A DNA stretch of 40,224 bases from Oscillospiraceae bacterium (lineage in GTDB: Bacteria; Bacillota; Clostridia; Oscillospirales; JAAYXM01): positions 1 through 40,224 of the forward strand of contig JAFSIZ010000112.1 of assembly GCA_017439555.1 (NCBI GenBank), written 5' to 3'. Positions 32,547 through 39,498 of the stretch are shown one piece after another (the stretch's first letter is position 1; each line of letters opens with the position of its first letter). The notes below the pieces were generated by a model. It saw only the letters and a program-made list of their open reading frames with translations, did not search any database and was not told where the DNA came from. A program made the translations under genes and the position numbers.

Positions 32547-33764
32547 TTAGAAATCGACTTCTGTGTCATAATAGCAGCACTTGAGGAGCTTTTCCATCTC
32601 TTCCTGATTCGGCTGGCGCGGATTGGAGCCTGTGCAGGCGTCTGCGATTGCGTTCTTAGCAATTTCCGGAAGTCTCTCAAGGAAGATGTTTTCCGGAACA
32701 AAGCCCTGCTCACAGGGGAAGCTGTCAGCTCCGTATGCTTTGATGCACTGCGGAATGTTGAGGTCGTCGTTCATCTTGCGGAGGTATGCGATGAGGTTTG
32801 CAACCTTATCGGCAACAGTTGCACCGCCGAGGTTCATTGCATCTGCAATATCTGCATAACGCTTTGCGGCGGATTCTACCTTTGCGTTGTATGCGATAAC
32901 CTTCGGGAGATACATAGCGTTTGCAGCACCGTGGATGATGTGTGCGCCGAGATCCTCGAATATTGCGCCCGTCTTGTGTGCCATGGAGTGTACGATGCCG
33001 AGGAGAGCATTTGAGAAAGCCATACCTGCCATGCACTGTGCGTTGTGCATTGATGCGCGCTTTGCCATATCGCCGTTGTAGGAATCAACGAGATCAGACT
33101 GAATCATCTTGATTGCATGGAGAGCAAGCGGATCAGTATAATCGCAGTTTGCTGTGGAAACATATGCTTCAACTGCGTGTGTCATAGCATCCATACCTGT
33201 GTGAGCGACAAGCTTCTTCGGCATTGTCTCAGCGAGCTCAGGATCGACGATAGCAATATCCGGAGTGATTTCAAAGTCAGCAAGCGGATACTTGATGCCC
33301 TTTTCATAGTCTGTGATAACGGAGAAAGCAGTTACCTCAGTTGCTGTTCCGGATGTAGACGGGATAGCAACGAAATGTGCCTTTGTGCGGAGCTTCGGAA
33401 GACCGAATACCTTACACATATCCTCGAAGGTTGTTTCGGGATATTCATATTTGATCCACATTGCTTTTGCAGCATCGATCGGAGAGCCGCCACCCATAGC
33501 GATGATCCAATCGGGCTGGAATTTGCTCATTGCTTCAGCACCGCGCATAACCGTATCAACAGACGGATCCGGCTCAATGCCTTCAAAGAGCTCAACCTTC
33601 ATACCTGCTTCTTCGAGATAGGAAACAGCCTTGTCAAGAAAACCGAATTTCTTCATTGATCCGCCGCCAACGCAGATCATCGCGCGCTCACCGCGAAGCT
33701 CTTTGAGAACAGCGAGAGAGCCTTTGCCGTGATAGAGATCACGAGGTAATGTAAAACGTGCCAT
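32547..33764 (-). CDS. Iron-containing alcohol dehydrogenase
   Basis: The 405-residue protein is a group III alcohol dehydrogenase of the butanol/1,3-propanediol dehydrogenase type, reducing aldehydes with NAD(P)H in fermentation. Cofactor loop GGGSPIDAAK (91-100) and PSTSGTATEVT (135-145). Likely metal ligands D192, H196 (GMDAMTHA), H259 (GIVHSMAH) and H278 (HIIHGAANA). The start follows AGGAGG. The exact substrate cannot be read from sequence. The promoter carries a possible Rex operator, which fits this enzyme class. Confidence 0.92.
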   Translation of the reverse strand: MARFTLPRDLYHGKGSLAVLKELRGERAMICVGGGSMKKFGFLDKAVSYLEEAGMKVELFEGIEPDPSVDTVMRGAEAMSKFQPDWIIAMGGGSPIDAAKAMWIKYEYPETTFEDMCKVFGLPKLRTKAHFVAIPSTSGTATEVTAFSVITDYEKGIKYPLADFEITPDIAIVDPELAETMPKKLVAHTGMDAMTHAVEAYVSTANCDYTDPLALHAIKMIQSDLVDSYNGDMAKRASMHNAQCMAGMAFSNALLGIVHSMAHKTGAIFEDLGAHIIHGAANAMYLPKVIAYNAKVESAAKRYADIADAMNLGGATVADKVANLIAYLRKMNDDLNIPQCIKAYGADSFPCEQGFVPENIFLERLPEIAKNAIADACTGSNPRQPNQEEMEKLLKCCYYDTEVDF

Positions 33765-33832
33765 TTTTAAATTCCTCCTGAATATATAAAATAAAATGAA
33801 AATTTTGGAGAATCATGTCTCCTTGCGAGTTA

Positions 33833-33868
33833 TCGTTAACATTATAACATATATCTTGAAGATTTCAA
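33833..33868 (-). promoter_or_regulatory. Alcohol dehydrogenase promoter with possible Rex operator
   Basis: Minus strand: TTGAAA (33863-33868), 16 bases, TATAAT (33841-33846) with TGT before it. The stretch 33833-33850 reads ATGTTATAATGTTAACGA and matches 11 of the 14 fixed bases of the clostridial Rex site TTGTTAANNNNTTAACAA, sitting over the -10. Confidence 0.5.
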
Positions 33869-33897
33869 TAGCTTTTTCCTATAACTTTACATAGTAA

Positions 33898-33921
33898 AAA
33901 AGTGCCTTTTTGGGCACTTTT
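33898..33921 (-). terminator. Terminator of the four-gene minus-strand operon
   Basis: AAAAGTGCC/GGCACTTTT stem, 15 bases beyond the stop of the CDF gene, with a T-run in the minus-strand direction. Confidence 0.82.
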
Positions 33922-33935
33922 ACCATATGAAAAAA

Positions 33936-35102
33936 CTATAACATATTTCTATCGATTACAGGCTTGACAACAAAGCTTTGGTTGAGTGCGGTGATGGCAG
34001 TAATGACCATATCCGATACGATGCTGTTTGAAGCAGGGTAGTCGATAGGGATGACGACATCGAACAGAAGATTTTTGAATTCGCCGCTTGGAACGATGCG
34101 GAAATCGTGCATTGAAAACGTGCTGTCAAGGGCTTTTAAGGCCTCGTATACGCTGTCGCGGATGCGGCAGACCTCTTCGTTTTCAACCTCCAGCGGATCC
34201 ATATGGATGAGGATCTCAACACCGAGTTTTTTTGAAACTTCGCTTTCAATAAGATCGATAAGCCCGTGGCTGTCCATTATATTTTCGGTGGATGAGACCT
34301 CTGCGTGGAGAGAGGCGAATTTTCTTCCGGGGCCGTATTCATGGACAATCAGGTCGTGGATACCAAGGATTTTGTTATAACTTAAAATTTCATCGTGTAT
34401 CGTTTTGACAAGCTCGGGATCGGGTGCTGTGCCGAGAAGCGGAGTGAGCGTGTTGCGAATAATTCCAATGCCTGCCCACATAACGAGAAGGCTGACGAGA
34501 ATGCCGATATATCCGTCTATAGGCAATGTAGTGAACCCGGATGCGAATATTGCAATCAAAGTGACTGTGGTTGCGAGAGCATCTGAAAGGCTGTCTGTTG
34601 CAACAGCTGTCATAGCCGTCGAGTTGATTTTTCCGCCGAGCTTTTTGTTGAAAGCATAGAGCCAGAGCTTGAGGAGAATGGAGACGAAAAGCCCGACAAC
34701 AACAAACGGAGAAAAAATCGCGTGCTCTTTGCTGATTATTCTCAGAACGGAGGATTTGCCGAGCTCAAAGCCGACGAGGAGCACGAGAAATGCAATAACA
34801 AGTCCGCATATATATTCGATCCTTCCGTGCCCGAAAGGATGTTCCCGATCAGCGGGTTTTGAAGAAAGCCTGAAGCCGACCAGGGTAACAACGCTCGAGG
34901 CGCTGTCGGAAAGATTGTTTGCCGCGTCTGCTGTTATTGCAATACTGTTTGAAATTATGCCGAGAATGATTTTCAATATTGCAAGCAGAACATTGCAGAT
35001 TATCCCGACAACACTGGAAACAATGCCATACCTTGCGCGTACTGCAGGATTTGAAACGTTATCTGCGTTTTTGATGAACAATCTGGTTATGAGAGCGGTC
35101 AT
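33936..35102 (-). CDS. Cation diffusion facilitator (CDF) metal exporter
   Basis: The 388-residue protein exports divalent metals (Zn, Mn or Fe) by proton exchange. Conserved membrane metal site ADAANNLSDSASSVVTLVGF and HPFGHGRIEY after TM2. Six membrane helices fit residues about 28-210. A long cytoplasmic C-terminal domain (about 215-388) carries a HDLIVHEYGPG element and is longer than in the smallest CDF proteins. It is the last gene of the operon, 19 bases after the CE4 gene, with AGAGG before ATG 35102. Its place with a metal-dependent deacetylase and PHP enzyme may be coincidence or metal supply. Confidence 0.93.
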   Translation of the reverse strand: MTALITRLFIKNADNVSNPAVRARYGIVSSVVGIICNVLLAILKIILGIISNSIAITADAANNLSDSASSVVTLVGFRLSSKPADREHPFGHGRIEYICGLVIAFLVLLVGFELGKSSVLRIISKEHAIFSPFVVVGLFVSILLKLWLYAFNKKLGGKINSTAMTAVATDSLSDALATTVTLIAIFASGFTTLPIDGYIGILVSLLVMWAGIGIIRNTLTPLLGTAPDPELVKTIHDEILSYNKILGIHDLIVHEYGPGRKFASLHAEVSSTENIMDSHGLIDLIESEVSKKLGVEILIHMDPLEVENEEVCRIRDSVYEALKALDSTFSMHDFRIVPSGEFKNLLFDVVIPIDYPASNSIVSDMVITAITALNQSFVVKPVIDRNML

Positions 35103-35121
35103 AGAAAAAACCTCTGTTGAG

Positions 35122-36477
35122 TTATTTTAAAAGTGCGGCGCGAAGATGGGGGAATGCGTCGCCGCGCAAAAGCTTGCCTGAGGTCATTGTGAATTCATAC
35201 TCGGGTGCGAGTGTGCGCATAATCTTTGAGAAGATTTCGCCGGTGACCGGGGATTTATATGACAGTCTGTCACTGTTTGAAGCGTCGATTATGCCGAGCT
35301 CGGCTGCAACACAGAAGCTGATGAAATAAGGGTTTTTCTCATCGACACCATATGATTTTGCCGCGCTTGCGTCAAGGCCGTCTGTCGAATATTTAGAATC
35401 AACAAATTTGCGATAGGCGCAAAGCGTTGTCTCGGGAGAAACGGCTGTGCATACGAGCTCACCGAATGTGAGGACGCGGCCGGGCTGAAGCGTGTTGTTG
35501 CGATAGGCAACAGTGTAGCCTGCGTTTGCAAGCGCTGTTGCATCCTCGTTTTCACAATCTGCAAATGAGGAAAGCGAGAGAAGCTCAGAGACCGTGACAA
35601 CCTCATAGCCGTAGTTTTTGAGCAGCTCGAGCTGCTTCGGAAGTGCTGCGGCAACCGGCGTGAGACGAGCCATACTGTAGCCGTCCTTCTGGAAGATTAT
35701 CTGGCCGTTGAGTGAATCGGGATTTTCCTCAAGTGCGAGGCGAAGCGGCTCTACCATCGCATTTACATCGCTTTCAAAATCGCCTGTCGGCAACCAACCG
35801 CCGCCGTCGAAGCTTGCTGCCATATAGTTGTAGCCTGCATAGCGATAGACGTCGTAGGAATTTTTGCCGTCAGGAATTTTATCGACATAGTGCGGAGGAC
35901 GTGAAAGCTTCATCTTATATCCGTATTCATCGAGCATAAGCTTGTCAAGCGTCATTATATCCTCAATTACCTCGTGGATGGTTTTGAAATATTCTCTGTC
36001 GCCATAGACAACGCTCATCTTTCCGAAGAGAACGTGGCGGTAGCCATGGTTGGTTATCTCGTGTCCTCCTGAAAGTATGCGTGAGATGAGCTCGGGCTTG
36101 TTTTTTGCACCTGCACGCGAGTCCTTTTCAATGTCGGGGTAGTGATCAAATTTAACGCCGCCCCAGGTGAATGAGCCGTGTTTTCCGGCGGCATCTGGAT
36201 AGTTGTGCTCCGTTGTTCCAATGACGTCAAAGGTGCCCCGTGCACCAAAGCTCTCGAGCGTTTTGAGCAGATGCAGGGTGAGGCCGTCAGCGGAGATGTT
36301 CGGATTTGTTTCGATATCTGTCGGGCCGTCGTCGAATGTCATCGCAACGATGCGGCGGCCTTTTGGCGGATATACCTTCTCAATCCTTCGGACAGGCGTG
36401 ACATATCCGCAATCACGGCTCTTTTGATATTCCTTGAGCACGTGCTTTGCCCGACGGGCAAGGTCATATAGAATCAT
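35122..36477 (-). CDS. Polysaccharide deacetylase (CE4) with SLH-like C-terminal region
   Basis: The 451-residue protein has TFDDG (47-51), H144-x3-H148 (NHGYRH) and RPPHY (193-197), the canonical metal and catalytic motifs, so the deacetylase is probably active. No signal peptide or membrane helix is visible at the N-terminus (MILYDLARRAKHVLKEYQ), which is odd for a wall enzyme. The last 130 residues resemble degenerate SLH repeats (LQPGRVLTFGELVCTAVS; VAAELGIID...PVTGEIFSKIMRTLAP), which normally act outside the cell. GGAGG before ATG 36477 overlaps the end of the PHP gene, so they are translationally linked. Confidence 0.85.
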   Translation of the reverse strand: MILYDLARRAKHVLKEYQKSRDCGYVTPVRRIEKVYPPKGRRIVAMTFDDGPTDIETNPNISADGLTLHLLKTLESFGARGTFDVIGTTEHNYPDAAGKHGSFTWGGVKFDHYPDIEKDSRAGAKNKPELISRILSGGHEITNHGYRHVLFGKMSVVYGDREYFKTIHEVIEDIMTLDKLMLDEYGYKMKLSRPPHYVDKIPDGKNSYDVYRYAGYNYMAASFDGGGWLPTGDFESDVNAMVEPLRLALEENPDSLNGQIIFQKDGYSMARLTPVAAALPKQLELLKNYGYEVVTVSELLSLSSFADCENEDATALANAGYTVAYRNNTLQPGRVLTFGELVCTAVSPETTLCAYRKFVDSKYSTDGLDASAAKSYGVDEKNPYFISFCVAAELGIIDASNSDRLSYKSPVTGEIFSKIMRTLAPEYEFTMTSGKLLRGDAFPHLRAALLK

Positions 36478-36480
36478 AGC

Positions 36481-37263
36481 TTATTCCTCCGTATTGAAAT
36501 TGATATAACCGCTGCAGAATTTGTTTTTTGAGCGTTTTGTGATTGCAACGTAAATATGTTGAAGCAGATTTTTTAAAAGCTTTGAATTCATTCTGAGATT
36601 GATGTATGCGCGCCTTTTGCATCTTAAAACATCATATATATCCGCAGCACCTGCATAGACGCGCCCTTTGCGGCCAAGAATCGCCGCTTTGAGTTTTTCA
36701 CTGAAATCCGGAGCTGACAGCTCGGCTTCCGGTAAATCACATTCCCAGAAGGTTGTGCCGACCTCCTCCGGACAGTGGGCATCGCTGCCTGCGGAAAAGG
36801 GAAGATCCAGGCTCTTACAGAGCTTAAGCGCGCGTGAGTTTGCATCTGTTATGCGCGAATGAACAACGCGCGAATTGAAAACCTCTACACCGTCGATCTG
36901 TTCAAAAAGTTCGGCAGGATGATTGTGGGCAGGTGAGAAGGGGTGTGCGAGGAAAACAAGTGCACCTTGCTCGTGCGCCGCTTTGCAGACATCGCGCCAG
37001 AAATAGCGCCCGGCATCGTCACGCGCGAGAGAGGCGTTTATTTTCTTCTTCATAAAATAAACAAGGAGATGCCCTATGTCGGTTGAATATTCACAAGCCG
37101 GGATGATGAAAAAGTTATCGCGACCGTGGTGCTGGCGGAATGAGTTGTGGTCACAGATTGCCACACCGCTGAGCCCTGCCGCAATAGCTGCGTCAATCAG
37201 CTCATCTGCGGACATAGATGAATCGTGTGAATTGAGTGTGTGAACGTGGAGATCGAATTTCAT
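36481..37263 (-). CDS. PHP-domain phosphoesterase
   Basis: The 260-residue protein has the four PHP metal motifs: HVHT (H6, H8), CDHN (38-40), FLAHPFSP, and GSDAH. Such enzymes are di- or trinuclear metal phosphoesterases acting on small phosphates or nucleic acids; the stand-alone form cannot be given a substrate. The C-terminus is basic (KRRAYINLRMN, AITKRSKNK), possibly membrane- or nucleic acid-associated. It sits seven bases after the ATP-grasp gene and three before the deacetylase gene, so the products are expected to act together. Confidence 0.86.
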   Translation of the reverse strand: MKFDLHVHTLNSHDSSMSADELIDAAIAAGLSGVAICDHNSFRQHHGRDNFFIIPACEYSTDIGHLLVYFMKKKINASLARDDAGRYFWRDVCKAAHEQGALVFLAHPFSPAHNHPAELFEQIDGVEVFNSRVVHSRITDANSRALKLCKSLDLPFSAGSDAHCPEEVGTTFWECDLPEAELSAPDFSEKLKAAILGRKGRVYAGAADIYDVLRCKRRAYINLRMNSKLLKNLLQHIYVAITKRSKNKFCSGYINFNTEE

Positions 37264-37270
37264 AAAGAGC

Positions 37271-38473
37271 TTACCTCACGATACTGTCTGTTTTTTTAAG
37301 TGCCTGCCGCAGATATTGGGCGGAAGAACGCAAATCGCGGATGTCAAGAACGCCGTCTGAAATCATCGGATTCAGGAGACCTGCGAGAAATGAAAGGGCG
37401 AATCTTAGTTTGTTGCTGCTCTTTTTAATATATGCAGAAAAGGAGAGCAAATCCTGAAGCAGAAAACGCATTTTGTGGCCGACCTTATAGTTTGGTTTGA
37501 AAGTGGAATAGGGGGTGGCTGTTTCGCCGCGCGAAGCGCGATAGAGAGCAAGGGGAATGTTACAGCCCGAGTTTGGGGCAAGCCCGGAGCTTCCCCAGAA
37601 GCGTGGATTAATCTCCATAAGATAAAAACCGTCATCCGGATTGCCTTTGAATTCGACCATAGCAACGCCTGTCCAGCCCAGAGCCTTGAGCAGCTTTACT
37701 GCATAATCGGCAAGCTCGGGCATATCGGCGCTTTCACAGAAACAGGATGGGCCGCCTGTTGCGGGATATTCGCGGAGCCTGTGATGGCAAAAGATTTCGA
37801 GAGGCTCTCCGGTCTTGTCAAAAACAGCGGAAACGCCATAGCCGTCGCCTTTTATATATTGCTGTACGAGGATGCTGTCATCAAGCGAGGAAAACTTTTT
37901 ATAGCAGGCAATGAATTCTTCGGGTGAGCCTACGATTTTATATCTGTCATCAGGCGCAAGTCCGAGCATCTCACCCCGCGGAAGCTTTATAACGGCAGGA
38001 TAGGCTGTTCGCGCCGAGAAAGCTTCTATTGATTCGCTGTCTTTAATAAATGTCGTCTGAGGTACAGGAACACCAAGCTCATCGGCGAAAGGGATGAGAC
38101 GCGATTTGTCGTTTGCGAGCTCGATGGATTCAAGCGATGGAAGGGCAACATCGGCAAAAGCGGAAATCTCTTCGCGCCTTCCACACATCGCAAGCAGAGT
38201 GGCTATACCGACGGGGATTACCACCGGGCGTTGTGTCTGCTTTTCACACAGTGCTTTAAGATCCTCGATAAAGCCGTCAACATCTTCGGCTGCATCGGTG
38301 AGAAGTGTATTTTCAGAGGAATATTTTGAATAGAAGCCGAGCGCTGCTTTCCTGTCACATATGGTGCGTTCGGCGCATATGACCGAAAGCTTTTCTCTGC
38401 CGAGTGCACGTATAATCGGAAGGCTCATTCTGTATCTGACATCTGTAACAATAACCGGGTTCAACTGAGACAC
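37271..38473 (-). CDS. ATP-grasp carboxylate-amine ligase-like protein
   Basis: The 400-residue protein starts at GTG 38473 behind GAGGTGT. N-terminal Rossmann-like region (PVIVTDVRYRMSLPIIRALGR), then an ATP-grasp fold: substrate-binding PAVIKLPRG, ILVQQYIKGDGYGVSAVF, and the metal/ATP motif MEINPRFWGSSGLAP. These enzymes activate a carboxylate as acyl phosphate and join it to an amine or thiol. Similar stand-alone proteins occur in biosynthetic or surface polymer clusters. Substrate unknown. It heads the operon and has a good promoter. Confidence 0.87.
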   Translation of the reverse strand: MSQLNPVIVTDVRYRMSLPIIRALGREKLSVICAERTICDRKAALGFYSKYSSENTLLTDAAEDVDGFIEDLKALCEKQTQRPVVIPVGIATLLAMCGRREEISAFADVALPSLESIELANDKSRLIPFADELGVPVPQTTFIKDSESIEAFSARTAYPAVIKLPRGEMLGLAPDDRYKIVGSPEEFIACYKKFSSLDDSILVQQYIKGDGYGVSAVFDKTGEPLEIFCHHRLREYPATGGPSCFCESADMPELADYAVKLLKALGWTGVAMVEFKGNPDDGFYLMEINPRFWGSSGLAPNSGCNIPLALYRASRGETATPYSTFKPNYKVGHKMRFLLQDLLSFSAYIKKSSNKLRFALSFLAGLLNPMISDGVLDIRDLRSSAQYLRQALKKTDSIVR

Positions 38474-38499
38474 ACCTCACCTATTATATAATACAAATT

Positions 38500-38528
38500 A
38501 TTGTATCATATTTATCGGTCTCTTACAA
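38500..38528 (-). promoter_or_regulatory. Promoter of the ATP-grasp operon
   Basis: Minus strand: TTGTAA (38523-38528), 17 bases, TACAAT (38500-38505) with TGA before it. It abuts the terminator of the upstream regulator gene. Confidence 0.7.
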
Positions 38529-38532
38529 GAAG

Positions 38533-38561
38533 AAAAAAGCAGAGTAATTGAATTACTCTGC
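38533..38561 (-). terminator. Terminator of the XRE-desulfoferrodoxin gene
   Basis: GCAGAGTAATT (38539-38549) pairs with 38551-38561; on the minus strand a run of six T follows. Confidence 0.88.
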
Positions 38562-38623
38562 CCGGCTGATATCATACCTTCTTCAACAGCCTGCAAGGTT
38601 CCGGCTGATGTGTGGGGGATGTT

Positions 38624-39214
38624 TTATCCTGTTGTAATTTCAAAAAGTCCGTGCTGTGTGCAGCAGAAATAAAGCTTTCCGCGTGGTATTTTCGGTAGCC
38701 TGATTGCAGCGTCCTGCTCAGGATAGAGCTTTGCGGTGATTTTTTTGTCAAAACCTATATACGTCACAAAAGAGATATAATGCTCCTTTGTCATATCGTG
38801 GGAGAATTCAATATAAAGCTCGTCCTCAAGCTCGCTGAGCGTTGCGACGTGTGAACTGTCTGCCTTTTTTGCAGAGAGCGGACGGAGGCGATTCCCACAA
38901 CATATGATTTCGCTTTCGCCCATAACCTCGAGGTTGCTTCCGCAGCTTTGACATAAATAAAATTTTGTGCGTCTTATATTTCCGGCCTGAACCTTATTTT
39001 TGGTTATATCTTCTGTGAGTATCATTCGTTCACTTACGCCAAAAACAGCGGCAAGCGAAGATATGGAAGAGACATCCGGGAAGCCTCGTCCTGTTTCCCA
39101 TTTCGAAACGGTTTTTGCTGTTATTCCGAGCCTGTCTGCAACCTGCTTTTGCGTGAGCCCACAGGCTTTTCGCATCTCACGGAGCATTTTTCCTTTTTTT
39201 GAAAGATCCATCAT
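38624..39214 (-). CDS. XRE-family regulator fused to a desulfoferrodoxin/superoxide-reductase module
   Basis: The 196-residue protein has an N-terminal XRE helix-turn-helix (about 8-65: LREMRKACGLTQKQVADRL, ITAKTVSKWETGRG). Then C88-x2-C91 and C105-C106 (FYLCQSCGSNL, EIICCGN) match the FeS4 centre I of desulfoferrodoxin. H122, H139, H145 (SHDMTKEHYISFV), C185 and H188 (CTQHGL) match the four His and one Cys of the superoxide reductase iron centre. The Glu-Lys before the first His in enzymes is absent here (Ser-Ser), which favours sensing over catalysis. Predicted cytoplasmic DNA-binding redox sensor; target may be its own promoter or the divergent oxidoreductase. ATG 39214 (or 39211) follows AGGAGGT. 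Confidence 0.85.
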   Translation of the reverse strand: MMDLSKKGKMLREMRKACGLTQKQVADRLGITAKTVSKWETGRGFPDVSSISSLAAVFGVSERMILTEDITKNKVQAGNIRRTKFYLCQSCGSNLEVMGESEIICCGNRLRPLSAKKADSSHVATLSELEDELYIEFSHDMTKEHYISFVTYIGFDKKITAKLYPEQDAAIRLPKIPRGKLYFCCTQHGLFEITTG

Positions 39215-39231
39215 TTTTACCTCCTGAAGGC

Positions 39232-39260
39232 ATTATAATACCAATCTGAAAAAATTTCAA
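39232..39260 (-). promoter_or_regulatory. Promoter of the XRE-desulfoferrodoxin gene
   Basis: Minus strand: TTGAAA (39255-39260), 17 bases, TATAAT (39232-39237), a perfect -10. Confidence 0.75.
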
Positions 39261-39283
39261 TCCACGCTCCGTATACACAAAAT

Positions 39284-39307
39284 TAGTTATAAAAAATAGT
39301 TATAACT
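39284..39307. repeat. TAGTTATAA direct repeat, possible operator
   Basis: TAGTTATAA at 39284-39292 and 39297-39305. The second copy is part of the palindrome AGTTATAACT. It lies between the divergent promoters, a natural place for a regulator site. Confidence 0.4.
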
Positions 39308-39349
39308 TAAAATGAAACATTCATATTATATATAAGTGTGAAAAGGGGC

Positions 39350-39378
39350 TTGTTAAATTTATGATAATGCTGTATAAT
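39350..39378 (+). promoter_or_regulatory. Promoter of the oxidoreductase gene
   Basis: TTGTTA (39350-39355), 17 bases, TATAAT (39373-39378). The transcript would start near 39385, just before the inverted repeat. Confidence 0.72.
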
Positions 39379-39400
39379 GTGTTATAGGTAAAAACTATGC

Positions 39401-39478
39401 TATACCAAAAGATGCGCAAGCACAATGCGGCAGGCGCACACGAAAATTCCATATTGGGTTTGCGCATCTTTTGGTATA
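39401..39478 (+). promoter_or_regulatory. Leader with a perfect 19-bp inverted repeat
   Basis: Bases 39401-39419 (TATACCAAAAGATGCGCAA) are exactly complementary to 39460-39478, enclosing 40 bases. Inside, TGCG/CGCA can form a smaller stem. It ends about nine bases before the ribosome binding site TTGGAGG, so it would be the 5' untranslated region of the next gene. No T-run follows. It matches no riboswitch I know. Confidence 0.6.
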
Positions 39479-39498
39479 AAAATTTGGAGGTTTTTAAA

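Noticed and set aside
39350..39367. Rex-like match TTGTTAAATTTATGATAA over the -35 of the oxidoreductase gene
   Set aside because: One half is perfect but the other has only 4 of 7 fixed bases, and the DNA is AT-rich. It mainly shows that 11 of 14 can arise by chance.
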